From Streptomyces venezuelae (lineage in GTDB: Bacteria; Actinomycetota; Actinomycetes; Streptomycetales; Streptomycetaceae), in the NCBI RefSeq assembly GCF_008642275.1, contig NZ_CP029189.1:4252501-4316500 (forward strand): a stretch of 64,000 bases of DNA, in the 5' to 3' direction. The notes beneath the pieces were generated by a model. The model saw nothing but the letters and a program-made list of their open reading frames with translations, was not told the origin of the DNA and did no database searches. This document shows positions 33,168 through 43,406 of the stretch, one piece after another (positions within the stretch are counted from its first letter, which is position 1; each line of letters opens with the position of its first letter). A program made the position numbers and the translations under genes.

Positions 33168-35390
33168 TCAGTTGGTGCGGCGGCGACGACCGGTACCCGC
33201 GACCAGGGCGCCGAGTGCGAGGGTTACCCCCGCACCGTTCAGGGCCCAGGTGGTGGCCGCGTCGGCGCCGGTCGCGGCCAGGGCGCTCCCGCTGGGGGTG
33301 GCGGTGGTTGCGGTGTTGCTCCCGCTGCTGATCGGCGTGGTGCCGGTGCTGCCGTTCGGCACCGGCCCGTTGCCGCCGGGGGCTTCCCCGCCGGGGGTGC
33401 CGCCGCCGGGAGTCTCTCCGCCCGGGGTTTCCCCGCCGGGGGTGCCCCCTCCGGGTGATTCCCCGCCGGGGGTGCTGCCGCCCGGGGCGCTGCCGCCCGG
33501 GGCGCTGCCGCCCGGGGTGCCGCCGCCGGGGGTTTCCCCGCCCGGGGTGCCGCCGCCGGGATTGCCGTCGCCCGGAGTTCCCCCACCAGGGGTGCCGCCG
33601 CCCGGAGTTCCTCCGCCGGGAGTCTCTCCGCCGGGGGTGCCACCACCCGGGGTGCCTCCGCCCGGCGTCTCCCCGCCGGGGGCGCCCCCTCCAGGCGTTT
33701 CCCCGCCCGGGGTGCCTCCGCCCGGGGTGCCCCCGCCGGGAGTCTCTCCGCCCGGGGTGCCTCCGCCAGGGGTTTCCCCACCGGGGGTGCCTCCGCCCGG
33801 GGTGCCTCCGCCGGGCGTTTCCCCGCCGGGGGTGCCTCCGCCCGGGGTGCCACCACCCGGCGTCTCCCCGCCCGGAGTTCCTCCGCCGGGGGTGCCCCCG
33901 CCGGGAGTCTCTCCGCCCGGGGTGCCTCCGCCAGGGGTTTCCCCGCCGGGAGTGCCCCCTCCGGGCGTTTCCCCGCCCGGGGTGCCACCACCCGGCGTCT
34001 CACCACCCGGCGTTTCCCCGCCCGGGGTGGCGGCCGGTTCCAGGAGGGTGGTCAGGCGGCGGGGGGAGCGGGAGCCGGCCCACGGCGGGGGTGTCTCCGC
34101 GTCGACCTGGGACGTGCCCCAGGCGAAGAAGGACACCGAGCCGGTCGGGGCATCGGCGGAGAAGCGGACGCGGACCGGGACGTCGAAGGCCGCGCCCGCG
34201 CCGATCGGGCCGCGCACGAGCCCGCCCGCGAAGAAGTAGCCGTCCTCGTCGGAGGTGATGTCGACGGACTGCCAGGCCGCCGGCTGTCCCTCCGCGCCCG
34301 GCCGCAGGACCTCGACCGCGATCTGTGAGACCTGCATGGAGACGAAGTCGGGCCGGGCCAGAACCAGTCCCAGGTCGAAGGCAGCCAGCTCGCCCTTCCC
34401 CGCGTTGTCCACCCGCACGGAGAGTGCCGTCCAGTCGCCGCCAGCCCGCACCGACTCCGGTACCCCGCTCACCGTCAGGGCGGGACCTTCGACGTGTACG
34501 GGCTCCTCGTCGCCGCCGGGCGCGCCGGTGATCCTGGTCGCGTACGAGGACGTGGGGGAGCTGCCGGTGGCGGTCCCGACCTTGCCCGTGCCGTCCGCCG
34601 TCAGGTCGAACGGTACGACGGGGGTGTCCGGGGCGAAGCTGATCCTGACGTCGATCGTCCGGGTCTGGCCGGAGGGGACCGTGCCGGCGCTGCCGAGCGC
34701 GAAGCCCAGCGCGGGGGCCGCGCTCTGGACCGGTACGGCGGCCGTCCACGGCCCGCCCGCGGTGCGGTACTCGACGCTCACGTGCGCCGGCCCGAACTGT
34801 CCGGCGGCCTGCGAGACGCCCAGCACCGGGGTGTACTCGTCGACCGCGACGTGGCCCGAGTTGTCGACGGTCACGGTGAGCGGCGTCCAGCTGCCGTCGG
34901 CCTTGAAGCCGTCCGCCGGGATGCCCTGGACGGTGACCTCGGGCCCCAGAAGGATCCGGTCGGACCCGGTGTCCTCACCGCCTTCGAGGGCCTCGGGCGC
35001 AGCCGTCTGCGTCTGCGCCTGCGCCGGTGCCTGTTCCTGTGCCTCGGGCGCGGTCGGCGCGGCCGGTGCGGCCACGGCCTGCACGGCGGGCTGCTGCGCG
35101 CCGGCGTCCTCGGCCTGTGACTTCTCCTCGGCCTGCCCCCCGGCCTTCGGTTCCGGCTTCGCCGGGGCCTTCTCCTCGGCCTTCGGCTCGGCGTTCTCCT
35201 GCGTCTGCCCCTGGTCCTTCTTCTCCTTCGCCGGGGCCTGCGCCTCGTCCGACGGCCCGGCGGCATCCGTGGGTACCACGTCCGGCGCGGTCACCGCCGG
35301 ATGCTCCTCGGCCACGGCGGGTGCGGCCATCAGGAGTGTCTGGCCGGCCACCGCGGCTGCTGCCACGACGGCCATGCGCTTGAACTGCAT
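33168..35390 (-). CDS. Sortase-anchored (LAATG) surface protein with Pro-Gly-Gly-x-Thr stalk
   Basis: About 740 residues. A signal peptide (MQFKRMAVVAAAAVAGQTLL ... AVAEE) is followed by an Ala/Glu/Pro/Gln-rich segment (30-150) and two immunoglobulin-like modules (about 150-295 and 300-440), each with the pattern G-W-T-x-L-x-V-x-V-D-N-x-G. About 44 pentapeptides of the form PGG[GE]T follow, then SALAATGADAATTWAL, a hydrophobic helix and RRRRTN. LAATG fits the LAXTG signal of Streptomyces class E sortases, so it is predicted to be linked to peptidoglycan with the repeat acting as a wall-spanning stalk. ATG 35390 follows GGGAGG. A paralogue lies immediately upstream. Confidence 0.86.
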   Translation of the reverse strand: MQFKRMAVVAAAAVAGQTLLMAAPAVAEEHPAVTAPDVVPTDAAGPSDEAQAPAKEKKDQGQTQENAEPKAEEKAPAKPEPKAGGQAEEKSQAEDAGAQQPAVQAVAAPAAPTAPEAQEQAPAQAQTQTAAPEALEGGEDTGSDRILLGPEVTVQGIPADGFKADGSWTPLTVTVDNSGHVAVDEYTPVLGVSQAAGQFGPAHVSVEYRTAGGPWTAAVPVQSAAPALGFALGSAGTVPSGQTRTIDVRISFAPDTPVVPFDLTADGTGKVGTATGSSPTSSYATRITGAPGGDEEPVHVEGPALTVSGVPESVRAGGDWTALSVRVDNAGKGELAAFDLGLVLARPDFVSMQVSQIAVEVLRPGAEGQPAAWQSVDITSDEDGYFFAGGLVRGPIGAGAAFDVPVRVRFSADAPTGSVSFFAWGTSQVDAETPPPWAGSRSPRRLTTLLEPAATPGGETPGGETPGGGTPGGETPGGGTPGGETPGGGTPGGETPGGGTPGGGTPGGETPGGGTPGGGTPGGETPGGGTPGGGTPGGETPGGGTPGGETPGGGTPGGGTPGGETPGGGAPGGETPGGGTPGGGTPGGETPGGGTPGGGTPGGGTPGDGNPGGGTPGGETPGGGTPGGSAPGGSAPGGSTPGGESPGGGTPGGETPGGETPGGGTPGGEAPGGNGPVPNGSTGTTPISSGSNTATTATPSGSALAATGADAATTWALNGAGVTLALGALVAGTGRRRRTN
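33375..34020 (-). repeat. 15-bp tandem repeats encoding PGG[GE]T pentapeptides
   Basis: About 43-44 units of 15 bases alternate between two main versions, encoding GGGTP and GGETP, with a few Ala, Ser, Asn and Asp variants toward the C-terminal end. The array is a likely site of length variation by slippage. Confidence 0.92.
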
Positions 35391-35545
35391 GCTCTTTACC
35401 TCCCCGGGCTCCGGACATGTCCGGAGCCACCCCAAACCCCTTGGGAGGCGCCAAGGTTAGTGAGACGGGAGGAGCTTGCAGAGGGCTACAGGATTGCGAA
35501 ATATGTACGGTCCCTACGTCACCCGTGTCCACGGGGCCGCGCCGC

Positions 35546-35575
35546 CCCGTACGGCCCGGGACAGGGCCGTACGGG
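35546..35575 (-). terminator. Terminator after second LAATG protein gene
   Basis: Perfect 12-base arms (CCCGTACGGCCC) around GGGACA, 17 bases past the stop at 35593. Confidence 0.85.
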
Positions 35576-35592
35576 TGAACGCGGGTCGTGCC

Positions 35593-37077
35593 TCAGGCGG
35601 AGGTGCGGCGGCGGCGACCGGTGCCCGCGACCAGGGCGGCGCCCATGGCCAGGGCCACACCCGCGCCGCCGAGGGCCCACGTGGTGGCCGGGTCGCTGCC
35701 CGTGGCGGCGAGCTCGCCGCCACCGGTGGTGGCGGTGGTGCCCGTGTTGCCGGAGCCACTGGTGGTGTCCGTGATCGGCTTGGCGCCGCCGTTCGGCTTC
35801 GGCTGGTTGCCGTTCCCGCCCGTGTCCGTGGAGGCGGCGACGATGGTCGTCAGACGGGCCCTGGAACGCGAGTCCGCCCACGGCCCCGGGGTGTCCGGGG
35901 TGACGTTGGACGAGCCCCAGGAGAAGATGCTGACGGCGCCGAGCGGCGCGTCGGCGGCGAAGCGGATCCGGACCTGGACGTCGAAGCTCTGACCGGCCGC
36001 GACCGGGCCGCCCGCGAGGTCGACGCCGAAGAAGACGCTCTCCTCCTCGGACCACACCTCGGCCTCGTGCCAGCCGGCCTTGCCGTTCTTGTCCTTGCTC
36101 AGGACCTCGACCTTGATCTGGGAGGGCTTCATCTTGACCCAGTCGGGACGGGCCAGGACCATCCCGACGTTGAAGCCCTTCAGGGCCTCCTTGCCGGAGT
36201 TGTCCACGCGGACGGACAGGTTCGTCCAGTCACCGCCGGCCTTGATGGTCTCCGGCACGCCGTTCACCGTCAGCGCCGGGCCCTCGACGAACGGGTCCTC
36301 ACGGTCGTCGACCGCACCGACGATCTTGGCGGTGTACCAGGCGGAGGGCGAGTAGTCGACGTGGTTCCCGACGCGGCTGAAGCCGGCCGAGGTCAGATCG
36401 AAGGGCATCACCGTGGTGCCCGCGGCGAACGCGATCCGCACGTCGACCGTGTGGGAAGTGCCCTTGGCGAGGGTCGTGCCGGTCCCGACGCTGTACTGGA
36501 GGCTGTTGCCGAACGCCTCGCCCTGGGCCAGCTTGGCGGACTGCCAGGTGCCGCCGCCGGTCTTCCACTCGACCTTGACCTGGGAGGGCTTGAACGTGCC
36601 GCCGTACCCGTCGACGGAGATGGTGGGCGTGTAGTTCGGCACGGCGACGTGGCCGCCGTTGTCGACCGTCACCTGCAGCGGGGTCCAGCTTCCGTCGGCC
36701 TTGAAACCGTTCTTCGGGATGCCCGCCACCGAGACGTCGGGACCCATCAGCATCCCGTCGGACTCCGCGTCCTGCGCGTCCTCGTCGCTCGTGGCGTCCT
36801 TCGCCGCCTTGTCGGCGACGGGCGCCGGCTGCGGCGCGGGCGCCTTGACGTCCGGGACGGCGGGCGCGGGGACGGCGGGCGCGGGGACCGGGGCCGGGGC
36901 CTGGACGTCCGGTACGGCCGGGGCCGGCGTACCCGCGTCGGCGGCGTCGTCCTTCGGCGCCACGTCCGGGACGATGACGGCCGGCTGGTCGGCGGCCATC
37001 GCGGGCGTCGAGGTCAGGATGGTCGGGCCGGCGACGGCCACCGCGGCCACGGCGGCCAGACGCTTCATGCTCTTCAT
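35593..37077 (-). CDS. Sortase-anchored (LAATG) surface protein, paralogue without long stalk
   Basis: 494 residues. Signal peptide (MKSMKRLAAVAAVAVAGPTI ... AMAAD), an Ala/Pro/Asp-Val repeat segment (residues 35-100), and two immunoglobulin-like modules (about 105-260, 265-415) closely matching those of the gene at 33168 (shared GFKADGSWTPLQVTVDN and VNGVPETIKAGGDWTNLSVR). A short linker, LAATG near residue 458, a hydrophobic helix and RRRRTSA end the protein. It is predicted to be displayed on the wall by a class E sortase; no sortase gene is in the window. The short linker in place of a stalk suggests it sits deeper in the wall than its paralogue (inference). Confidence 0.87.
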   Translation of the reverse strand: MKSMKRLAAVAAVAVAGPTILTSTPAMAADQPAVIVPDVAPKDDAADAGTPAPAVPDVQAPAPVPAPAVPAPAVPDVKAPAPQPAPVADKAAKDATSDEDAQDAESDGMLMGPDVSVAGIPKNGFKADGSWTPLQVTVDNGGHVAVPNYTPTISVDGYGGTFKPSQVKVEWKTGGGTWQSAKLAQGEAFGNSLQYSVGTGTTLAKGTSHTVDVRIAFAAGTTVMPFDLTSAGFSRVGNHVDYSPSAWYTAKIVGAVDDREDPFVEGPALTVNGVPETIKAGGDWTNLSVRVDNSGKEALKGFNVGMVLARPDWVKMKPSQIKVEVLSKDKNGKAGWHEAEVWSEEESVFFGVDLAGGPVAAGQSFDVQVRIRFAADAPLGAVSIFSWGSSNVTPDTPGPWADSRSRARLTTIVAASTDTGGNGNQPKPNGGAKPITDTTSGSGNTGTTATTGGGELAATGSDPATTWALGGAGVALAMGAALVAGTGRRRRTSA

Positions 37078-37154
37078 GCGGTTCCCCCCATTGAGTTTTT
37101 GAACATGCTCAGATTAGTGGGGGTGGCGGGGTTGTGGAGATCTCGGAGGTCACG

Positions 37155-37199
37155 AAATGCGTACGGCCCCGGCAGCAGCTGCCGGGGCCGTACGCATTT
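37155..37199 (-). terminator. Strong terminator after argS
   Basis: Perfect 20-base arms (left arm AAATGCGTACGGCCCCGGCA) around GCAGC, with A and T runs at the two ends. It lies 43 bases past the argS stop. Confidence 0.92.
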
Positions 37200-37241
37200 G
37201 GTGCAGGTTGTGCGGGTGGCGCGCGTCTCGCGCGAACGCCG

Positions 37242-39014
37242 TCAGAGCTTCTCGGGCGTCCGGATGCCGAGGAGGGACATGCCCTTCGTCAGCGTGCGGG
37301 CCGTCAGGTCGCACAGGAAGAGGCGGTTCTCGACCTGCTCCGGGGTGTCGGCCTTGAGGACCGGGCACTCCGCGTAGAACGTCGTGTACAGCGAAGCCAG
37401 CTGGTAGAGATACGCCGCGACCTTGTGCGGGGCGTGCTCCGACGCCGCCTCGGCGATCAGCTCGCCGAACTGGTCCAGGTGCAGACCCAGCGCCCGCTCC
37501 GACGGGGCGAGAGCCAGCTCCGGGTGGGCGGCGGGCCGCGCGTCCCCGGCCTTGCGGAGGATCGACTGGATACGGGCGTACGCGTACTGGAGGTACACGG
37601 ACGTGTCACCGGTGAGCGACACCATCTGGTCGAGGTCGAACTTGTAGTCACGGGCCGCCGACGTCGACAGGTCCGCGTACTTCACCGCGCCGATGCCTAC
37701 CTGGGCCGCGCGCTCGGCGATCTCTTCCTCGCTCAGCTCCTTGGCCTTCTCGCGCACGACGGTGGCTGCCCGCTCCACCGCCTCGTCCAGCAGGTCCACC
37801 AGCCGGACCGTCTCACCCTCACGGGTCTTGAACGGCTTGCCGTCCTTGCCGAGGACCGTGCCGAACGCCAGCTGCACGGCCTTGACCCCGTCGTTCAGCC
37901 AGCCCGCCCGACGCGCCGTCTCGAAGACCATCTTGAAGTGCAGCGACTGCCGCGCGTCGACCACGTAGATCAGCTCGGTCGCGCCCAGGTTGCCCACCCG
38001 GTCACGGATCGCCGACAGGTCGGTCGCCGCGTAACCGAACCCGCCGTCCGACTTCTGCACGATCAGCGGGGTCGGGTTGCCGTCCGGGCCCTTCACGTCG
38101 TCGAAGAACACACACAGCGCACCGTTGGAACGGACGGCGACACCCGACTCCTCCAGCAGCTTGCACGTCTCGACCAGCATGTCGTTGTAACCGGACTCGC
38201 CGACCACGTCCGGGTCCTGGATGTCCATGTCCAGCTTGTCGAAGACCGAGTAGAAGTAGATCTTCGACTCGTCCACGAACCGCTGCCACAGCGTCAGCGT
38301 CTCCGGCTCGCCCGCCTGCAGGTCCACCACCCGCGCCCGGGCCCGCGTCTTGAACTCCTCGTCGGAGTCGAACAGCGCCCGCGAAGCCTTGTAGAGCCGG
38401 TTCAGGTTGGACATGGCCTCCTCGCCGGAGGCCTGCCCGTCGGCGTCGTCGCCGCCCTTGTGGTCCAGCTCGTGCGGGTGCTCCAGCAGGTACTGGATCA
38501 GCATGCCGAACTGGGTGCCCCAGTCCCCGATGTGGTGACGACGGACCACCTTCTCGCCCGTGAACTCCAGGATCTCCACCATCGCCGCACCGATCACGGC
38601 GGAGCGCAGGTGCCCGACGTGCATCTCCTTCGCCACGTTCGGCTGCGCGTAGTCGATCACCGTGGTACCCGGGTCCGCCGCCAGCGGCACCCCCAGACGG
38701 TCGTCGCCGGCCCGCGCCGCCAGGGTCTCGACGATCGCCCGGTCGGTGATGGTGATGTTGAGGAAGCCGGGGCCCGAGACCTCGATCTCCTGGATCAGGT
38801 CACCGGTCGGGATGCCCCCGACCACGGTCGCCGCAAGATCCCGCGGATTGGCCTTCGCCTTCTTCGCGAGCGCCAGGATGCCGTTGGCCTGGAAGTCGGC
38901 CCGGTCGCTTCGTCGCAGCAGCGGGTCCGCGCCACCGGCCTCCGGCAGGGCCGAGGCAAGGGCGTCCGCGACGCGCTGATTGACGGAAGAAGCGAGGGAA
39001 GGGACCGAGGCCAT
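37242..39014 (-). CDS. argS: Arginyl-tRNA synthetase
   Basis: 590 residues, usual for bacterial ArgRS. It charges tRNA(Arg) with arginine. The N-terminal Add-1 domain (1-100) is followed by the class I signature [11 protein letters not shown] near residue 135, catalytic elements such as [14 protein letters not shown], and the C-terminal DALR anticodon-binding domain with [19 protein letters not shown] canonical KMSKS is absent, as is normal for many ArgRS; the equivalent region reads [11 protein letters not shown]. The ATG at 39014 is chosen. A far longer open frame continuing to 40985 is an artefact running antisense to lysS. Confidence 0.97.
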   Translation of the reverse strand: MASVPSLASSVNQRVADALASALPEAGGADPLLRRSDRADFQANGILALAKKAKANPRDLAATVVGGIPTGDLIQEIEVSGPGFLNITITDRAIVETLAARAGDDRLGVPLAADPGTTVIDYAQPNVAKEMHVGHLRSAVIGAAMVEILEFTGEKVVRRHHIGDWGTQFGMLIQYLLEHPHELDHKGGDDADGQASGEEAMSNLNRLYKASRALFDSDEEFKTRARARVVDLQAGEPETLTLWQRFVDESKIYFYSVFDKLDMDIQDPDVVGESGYNDMLVETCKLLEESGVAVRSNGALCVFFDDVKGPDGNPTPLIVQKSDGGFGYAATDLSAIRDRVGNLGATELIYVVDARQSLHFKMVFETARRAGWLNDGVKAVQLAFGTVLGKDGKPFKTREGETVRLVDLLDEAVERAATVVREKAKELSEEEIAERAAQVGIGAVKYADLSTSAARDYKFDLDQMVSLTGDTSVYLQYAYARIQSILRKAGDARPAAHPELALAPSERALGLHLDQFGELIAEAASEHAPHKVAAYLYQLASLYTTFYAECPVLKADTPEQVENRLFLCDLTARTLTKGMSLLGIRTPEKL

Positions 39015-39182
39015 GAGCTGCCGTTCCTGTGAGGTCGTGCCGAGAGTGCACTTGGTTGTTCCGACAAGAGCCGAGTATCCCACGCGAGGGCAAACCCTTT
39101 CCCGGTGAAAAAGCAACCTCGGAGCGACCCCTTCCGTCTGGGAGAATGGCTGAAGCCAGCATTCGAGATAGAAGGACGTGTC

Positions 39183-40910
39183 GTGGCTCAGAGCAGCACC
39201 GAGACCGACTGGGTCTCCCGTTTCGCGGACGAGGTCATCGCCGAGGCGGAGCGCCGAGCACCCGGCAAACCTGTCGTCGTCGCGTCCGGACTCTCCCCCT
39301 CCGGCCCCATCCACCTGGGCAACCTCCGCGAGGTCATGACCCCGCACCTGGTCGCCGACGAGATCCGCCGCCGGGGCATCGAGGTCCGCCACCTCATCTC
39401 CTGGGACGACTACGACCGGTACCGCAAGGTGCCCGCAGGCGTGCCCGGCATCGACGAGTCGTGGGCCCAGCACATCGGCAAGCCGCTGACCTCCGTGCCC
39501 GCCCCGGCCGGATCCGCGTACCCGAACTGGGCCGAGCACTTCAAGGCGGTCTTCGTCGAGGCCATGGCCGAGATGGGCGTCGACTACGACCCCATCAGCC
39601 AGACCGAGCAGTACACGAACGGCGTCTACCGCGAGCAGATCCTGTTCGCGATGAAGCACCGCGCCGACATCGACGCCATCCTCGACCAGTACCGCACCAA
39701 GCAGAAGCCGGGCGGCAAGAAGCCCCAGCAGAAGCAGGTCGACGAAGCCGAACTGGAAGCCGCCGAAGGCTCCGGCGCGGCCGCCGAGGACGACGGCAGC
39801 ACCGGCGAAGGCGGGTACTTCCCGTACAAGCCCTACTGCGGCCAGTGCGGCAAGGACTTCACCAAGGTCACCTCGTACGACGACGAGACCACCGAGATGA
39901 CCTACGTCTGCACCGAGGACGAGTTCACCGAGACGGTCAAGCTCAGCGAGTTCAACCGCGGCAAGCTCGTCTGGAAGGTCGACTGGCCCATGCGCTGGGC
40001 CTACGAGGGCGTGATCTTCGAGCCCTCCGGCGTCGACCACTCCTCGCCCGGCTCGTCCTTCCAGGTCGGCGGCCAGATCGTGCACATCTTCGGCGGCGAG
40101 CAGCCGATCGGACCGATGTACGCGTTCGTCGGCATCAGCGGCATGGCGAAGATGTCCTCCAGCAAGGGCGGCGTCCCGACCCCGGCCGACGCGCTGAAGA
40201 TCATGGAGCCGCAGCTGCTGCGCTGGCTCTACGCCCGCCGCCGCCCCAACCAGTCCTTCAAGATCGCCTTCGACCAGGAGATCCAGCGGCTCTACGACGA
40301 GTGGGACAAGCTGGAGGCCAAGGTCGCCGACGGCACCGTCCTGCCCGCCGACGCCGCCGCGCACACCCGCGCCGTGCGCACCGCCGCCGCCGAGCTGCCG
40401 CGCACCCCGCGCCCGCTCCCGTACCGGACGCTCGCCTCCGTCGCCGACATCACCGCCGGCCACGACGAGCAGACCCTGCGCATCCTCACCGACCTCGACC
40501 CCACCCAGCCCCTCACCTCCCTCGACGAGGTACGGCCGCGCCTGAACCGCGCCGAGAACTGGATCACCACCCAGGTCCCGGCCGACCAGCGCACCCTCGT
40601 ACGCGACGAGGCCGACACCGAGCTGCTGTCGTCCCTGGACGACGAGGGCCGCGAATCCCTGCGGCTGCTCCTCGACGGCCTGGACTCGCACTGGTCCCTC
40701 GACGGGCTGACCACCCTCGTCTACGGCGTCCCCAAGGTCATGGCCGGCCTCGAACCCGACGCCAAGCCGACCCCGGAACTCAAGGTCGCGCAGCGCACCT
40801 TCTTCGCGCTGCTCTACCGGCTCCTCGTGACCCGGGAGACCGGACCGCGCCTGCCCACGCTGCTGCTGGCGGTGGGCGCCGACCGCGTGCGCAAGCTGCT
40901 CGCCGTCTGA
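39183..40910 (+). CDS. lysS: Lysyl-tRNA synthetase, class I
   Basis: 575 residues. It is the class I (archaeal-type) LysRS, not the class II enzyme of most bacteria: [15 protein letters not shown] (HIGH equivalent HLGN, near residue 37) and [10 protein letters not shown] (KMSKS motif, near 322). A zinc-ribbon-like insert reads YCGQCGKDF, with a further Cys in TYVCTEDE, at about residues 218-245, preceded by a Lys/Gln/Glu/Gly-rich low-complexity loop (175-205). Streptomyces commonly have this enzyme. The start is GTG after GAAGGA. It is divergent from argS across 168 bases, so both synthetases may share control. Confidence 0.95.
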   Translation: MAQSSTETDWVSRFADEVIAEAERRAPGKPVVVASGLSPSGPIHLGNLREVMTPHLVADEIRRRGIEVRHLISWDDYDRYRKVPAGVPGIDESWAQHIGKPLTSVPAPAGSAYPNWAEHFKAVFVEAMAEMGVDYDPISQTEQYTNGVYREQILFAMKHRADIDAILDQYRTKQKPGGKKPQQKQVDEAELEAAEGSGAAAEDDGSTGEGGYFPYKPYCGQCGKDFTKVTSYDDETTEMTYVCTEDEFTETVKLSEFNRGKLVWKVDWPMRWAYEGVIFEPSGVDHSSPGSSFQVGGQIVHIFGGEQPIGPMYAFVGISGMAKMSSSKGGVPTPADALKIMEPQLLRWLYARRRPNQSFKIAFDQEIQRLYDEWDKLEAKVADGTVLPADAAAHTRAVRTAAAELPRTPRPLPYRTLASVADITAGHDEQTLRILTDLDPTQPLTSLDEVRPRLNRAENWITTQVPADQRTLVRDEADTELLSSLDDEGRESLRLLLDGLDSHWSLDGLTTLVYGVPKVMAGLEPDAKPTPELKVAQRTFFALLYRLLVTRETGPRLPTLLLAVGADRVRKLLAV

Positions 40911-40932
40911 CCCGGACCGGACCGGAAGCGGA

Positions 40933-40976
40933 ATGCGGAAGGGCCCGCACCCCTCGGGGTGCGGGCCCTTCCGCAT
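40933..40976 (+). terminator. Terminator between lysS and the DUF2637 gene
   Basis: Perfect 21-base arms (beginning ATGCGGAAGGGCCCGCACCC) with a two-base turn, between convergent genes. Confidence 0.92.
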
Positions 40977-41015
40977 GTCCGTCACCGTGAGGCGATCACC
41001 ATCAGGCGATCACCG

Positions 41016-42365
41016 TCACGCGATGTGCTCCGCCTCGCGGTCCTTGTTGTACCGCAGCTTGAACGCCGGGATCATCCGGCGCAGCAGCGAACCACTGCGC
41101 GGGTGCGTCACGCCGTAACCGTCCGACAGGTGTATGTCGAGCGCCTCGGCCGACGGGTAGTCCTGCTTCTCGTCCGACAGCGCGCAGAACACCTTGTACG
41201 CGACCTCCGCGAACTCGGCCTCGTCCGGCGTCTCAGGACCCTCCTGCGGGCCCTCCTGCGGGCCTTCCTCCTGACGCGGAGCGGGGATCGGCAGCTCCTG
41301 CTGCACGGGCCCCTCCTCGTCCGGACCCATCGGCGGCAGCACCGGCGTCGGCTCCAGACCCTCCACGTACTGGGGGTTGTAACCACCCTCGTACGCCGCC
41401 TGCGGCGCCAGCGGCGCGGCGAACCACGCACTGTTGTGGGCCGCGGGCATCGCCGTCGGATCCACCGCGAAGGCAGGCGCGACATGCTGGGCAGCACCCG
41501 GAACACCCGGAACACCCGCCGGGTTCTGCACCGACTGCGCCTGCTGAACCTGCTGCGCCTGCTGCACGGCCGGCTGACCCTGCTGATCCGCCTGACCCTG
41601 CTGCGCAGGCCCGGGCGCGGCGGCTGCCAGCGCCGGAGCCTGCTGGACCTGCTCCACCTGCTGCTCCACCGGCGGCAGCACGGCCGGTTCGATGCCGGTG
41701 GCCGCGAGGGCGTCCGGGGTGGTCTGCGCGAGAGGTACGCCGATCTTGGCCAGCTTCAGCGGCATCAGCGCCTCGACCGGGGCCTTGCGCCGCCACGAAC
41801 GCCCGTACCGCGCCTGCAGCCGGGCCTGGTAGATCAGCCGGTCCTGCTCCATGCCGACGGCCTGCTCGTAGGAGCGCAGCTCCCACAGCTTCATCCGCCG
41901 CCACAGCTTGAACGTCGGCACCGGCGACAGCAGCCACCGCGTGATCCGCACACCCTCCATGTGCCGGTCCGCGGTGATGTCCGCGATCCGGCCCACCGCG
42001 TGCCGGGCGGCCTCCACCGTCACCACGAACAGCATCGGGATCACCGCGTGCATCCCGACACCCAGCGGATCCGGCCAGGAAGCCGCACCGTTGAACGCGA
42101 TCGTCGCCGCCGTCAGCAGCCACGCCGTCTGACGCAGCAGCGGGAAGGGGATCCGCAGCCACGTCAGCAGCAGGTCCAGCGCGAGCAGCACACAGATACC
42201 CGCGTCGATACCGATCGGGAACACCAGCGAGAAGCTGCCGAACCCCTTCTGCAGGGCGAGGGCACGCACCGCGGAGTACGAGCCCGCGAAACCGATCCCC
42301 GCGATGATCACGGCACCCGCGACCACCACGCCTATGAGAATCCGGTGCGTACGAGTCAGTTGCAT
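41016..42365 (-). CDS. DUF2637 membrane protein with Gln/Pro-rich tail
   Basis: About 449 residues. Residues 5-130 hold four hydrophobic segments (ILIGVVVAGAVIIAGIGFAG; FSLVFPIGIDAGICVLLALD; TAWLLTAATIAFN; AVIPMLFVVTVEAA) of the DUF2637 family, also known from Streptomyces plasmid spread (Spd) proteins. A basic region, LLSPVPTFKLWRRMKLWELR, follows. Residues about 220-400 are Gln/Ala/Pro-rich, and the C-terminal 60 residues (DEAEFAEVAYKVFCALSDEK onward) form a helix-turn-helix-like module that could bind DNA. MQLTRTHRI (42365) is taken as start. Role unknown; it is not proof of a plasmid origin because chromosomal copies are common. Confidence 0.82.
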   Translation of the reverse strand: MQLTRTHRILIGVVVAGAVIIAGIGFAGSYSAVRALALQKGFGSFSLVFPIGIDAGICVLLALDLLLTWLRIPFPLLRQTAWLLTAATIAFNGAASWPDPLGVGMHAVIPMLFVVTVEAARHAVGRIADITADRHMEGVRITRWLLSPVPTFKLWRRMKLWELRSYEQAVGMEQDRLIYQARLQARYGRSWRRKAPVEALMPLKLAKIGVPLAQTTPDALAATGIEPAVLPPVEQQVEQVQQAPALAAAAPGPAQQGQADQQGQPAVQQAQQVQQAQSVQNPAGVPGVPGAAQHVAPAFAVDPTAMPAAHNSAWFAAPLAPQAAYEGGYNPQYVEGLEPTPVLPPMGPDEEGPVQQELPIPAPRQEEGPQEGPQEGPETPDEAEFAEVAYKVFCALSDEKQDYPSAEALDIHLSDGYGVTHPRSGSLLRRMIPAFKLRYNKDREAEHIA

Positions 42366-42526
42366 CGCGGCCACCCGCGATCCCCTCCCCTTGTCGAGCA
42401 CATACCGAGCGCGGACTGCCGATGCCGCGCACCGGGCACTTACCGCGCCTTTACCGAGCTGCAGCAGGCACAGCGTACGGGTGACCCGATGTCAACGCCC
42501 AGGGCGGCCCCGCCCCCCGACCGTTC

Positions 42527-43291
42527 CTACTGGGGCTGCGGGGACTGCGGCTGCTCCGCCGGAGCCTTGTTCGCCGCACCCACCGAGGCCACGGCCTCCT
42601 TCGCCGCCGTGATCGCGTCCTGCAGCAGCTTCGCGTGATCCGGCGCGGTGGCCCCCTCCAGTCCCGCACCGTTGTAGTCGAGCGTGACCACCACGTTCTG
42701 AGTGCGCGCCACGACCGTCGTGTTGTAGTGGTCGTTGCCGTCCTTCTTCACCGTGTAGATGACCGACGTCCCCTGGTCACCGACCTCGCCGACAGCCGCC
42801 GCCTGCGGGTTCTGCGCACCCTCGGCGGTCTTCGCCGCCTCGACCTCCTTGTTGTACTGCTCCTCGGCACGCTTGCTGGCGTCACCGAGGGTGGCCTGCG
42901 AGTCGTAGCGGAAGAAGGACAGCGACAGCCAGCGGTACTGCGAACCCTTCAGACCGTCCTCGTCCAGACCGTTCCAGGAGCAGCTGGCACGCGTGGCCAG
43001 GTCGTTCGACTTCGGCGCCGTCCCGGCCTTGTCCTTCGCCTCCGGGACGAGCGTGTCTATCGTCGGCGCCCCGAGCGCCTTGCACGGGTCCGGGAGCGCG
43101 GCGAAAGCCGGCTTCTCCAGGGTCTTGGAGGACTTCGGGTTCGGCTTGGCGGACGAGGACGAACCGGACTTCTTCTCGCCGTTCGAGCCCGACTCCTTGC
43201 CCGAGTCGGACGAACACCCGGCGACGGTGAGGATCACCGGGACGGCTGCGCAGGCGAGAACGCGGGTGAGGCGCGAGGCTGATCGGTGCAT
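42527..43291 (-). CDS. DUF3558 lipoprotein
   Basis: About 254 residues. The lipobox VAGCSSDSG (Cys near residue 26) follows a signal peptide beginning MHRSASRLTRVLACAAVPVI. A Ser/Lys linker leads to a DUF3558 domain with PDPCKALGAPTIDTL, a paired Cys in ATRASCSWNG, and a C-terminal VVVARTQNVVVTLDYNGAG strand. The family is found on the outer face of actinobacterial membranes, with unclear function. The tail is Pro/Gln-rich. It lies downstream of a related lipoprotein gene on the same strand, a probable gene duplication. Confidence 0.87.
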   Translation of the reverse strand: MHRSASRLTRVLACAAVPVILTVAGCSSDSGKESGSNGEKKSGSSSSAKPNPKSSKTLEKPAFAALPDPCKALGAPTIDTLVPEAKDKAGTAPKSNDLATRASCSWNGLDEDGLKGSQYRWLSLSFFRYDSQATLGDASKRAEEQYNKEVEAAKTAEGAQNPQAAAVGEVGDQGTSVIYTVKKDGNDHYNTTVVARTQNVVVTLDYNGAGLEGATAPDHAKLLQDAITAAKEAVASVGAANKAPAEQPQSPQPQ

Positions 43292-43406
43292 GGTTCCTTC
43301 AGTACGTTTGTCGGTTGTTCTTCGGACGCGGGACCCGGGCAACGGTAGCCCGACCCGGCACCCGCCTGCTGTGCGCGCCGTCACGCGAGAGCGCGGCGCG
43401 CACCGC

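Noticed and set aside
33375..34020. CRISPR array
   Set aside because: Repeats are 15-bp, contiguous and in frame, encoding pentapeptides; no spacers and no cas genes.
37242..40985. A 1247-codon minus-strand open frame
   Set aside because: Only the part up to 39014 is argS; the rest is antisense to lysS and a by-product of high GC.
41016..42365. Integrated plasmid segment suggested by the DUF2637/Spd similarity
   Set aside because: No integrase, rep, tra or attachment site nearby, and flanking genes are core chromosome.
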